NCBI RefSeq assembly: GCF_002099425.1
Contig: NW_018343973.1
Coordinates: forward strand, 7,479,001 to 7,543,000
Direction: 5' to 3'
DNA from: Phascolarctos cinereus
Taxonomy: Eukaryota > Chordata > Mammalia > Diprotodontia > Phascolarctidae
DNA length: 64,000 nt
Shown: in pieces, positions 63,921 to 64,000 of the stretch
Position numbering within the stretch: the stretch's first letter is position 1
How the letters are laid out: the number at the start of each line of letters is the position of its first letter
Notes under the pieces: generated by a model
Seen by the model: only the letters and a program-made list of their open reading frames with translations
Database searches by the model: none
What the model was told of the DNA's origin: nothing
Program-made: the position numbers and the translations under genes

Positions 63921-64000
63921 GAATTCCTCCTAGAGCCTTCATTTGATTAAGGGGCCCAGACTGGCCTGCTTTCATTCCCCTCCCCTTTCCCCAGCCCTGT

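Overview
The window looks like repeat-rich, gene-free marsupial nuclear DNA. The diagnosis rests on the interspersed repeats. There are CORE-SINEs of the WSINE1/WALLSI type (a 'ggatagagca' head and a body reading roughly 'gtgtgaccctgggcaagtcac'), Mar1-type SINEs with the RTE/Bov-B-like tail ('ggagaaggaaatggcaaacc', ending in CAA repeats), many MIR/THER1 copies, long L2 and CR1/L3 relics, marsupial L1 3' ends and hAT miniatures. I cannot tell from this which marsupial it is. I recognise no intact protein-coding gene, tRNA, rRNA or CRISPR array, and nearly every open frame of 60-160 codons lies inside a repeat or a microsatellite.

Layout. 1-5571 (minus strand) is the 5' part of a decayed class I endogenous retrovirus: a 354-bp LTR, a primer site matching tRNA-Arg, then gag, protease, reverse transcriptase, RNase H and integrase relics; the rest runs off the left edge. 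5800-7735 is an L1 ORF1-bearing element with no visible ORF2 (HAL1-like). 8-20 kb holds L3, WSINE1, MIR, Mar1 and L2 copies, two hAT miniatures, two related solo-type LTRs on the minus strand (10.9-11.3 and 16.0-16.6 kb) and a clean solo LTR at 19.03-19.42 kb. 20.6-21.4 kb is repeat-poor and AT-rich. 21-32 kb is a dense mosaic of L2, MIR and Mar1, including two younger WSINE1 insertions with target-site duplications at 25.5 and 26.2 kb, a third at 32.1 kb, and an 0.9-kb CR1/L3 reverse-transcriptase relic at 28.9-29.8 kb. 32.5-34.4 kb holds an unclassified repeat and an LTR with a duplicated U3 block. 35.9 and 37.7 kb carry two copies of an unrecognised ~200-bp sequence. 38.6-44 kb is mostly unassigned apart from an antisense L1 3' end at 39.9-40.4 kb. 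44.2-44.9 kb is another LTR. 47.8-51.1 kb is MIR followed by long L2 segments. 53.6-56.2 kb is unassigned. 56.2-58.0 kb is L2 and then a long CR1/L3 hit by two later insertions, one a 220-bp retroposon I cannot identify. 59.9-61.3 kb holds L1 3' ends around a Mar1. 62.2-63.9 kb is an L2 ORF2 relic interrupted by a 7SL RNA retropseudogene.

There is no gene network to describe. The biology here is layered transposition: old L2, CR1/L3 and MIR; then L1, hAT and retroviral insertions; then WSINE1/Mar1. I saw nothing that amounts to a new molecular system. The best leads are the 7SL pseudogene, the Arg-primed retrovirus, the ORF1-only L1 derivative, the unidentified 220-bp retroposon and the repeat-free AT-rich blocks that may be conserved noncoding elements. 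All family names come from recalled consensus features, since no search was possible; most repeat boundaries are good only to about 5-30 bp.
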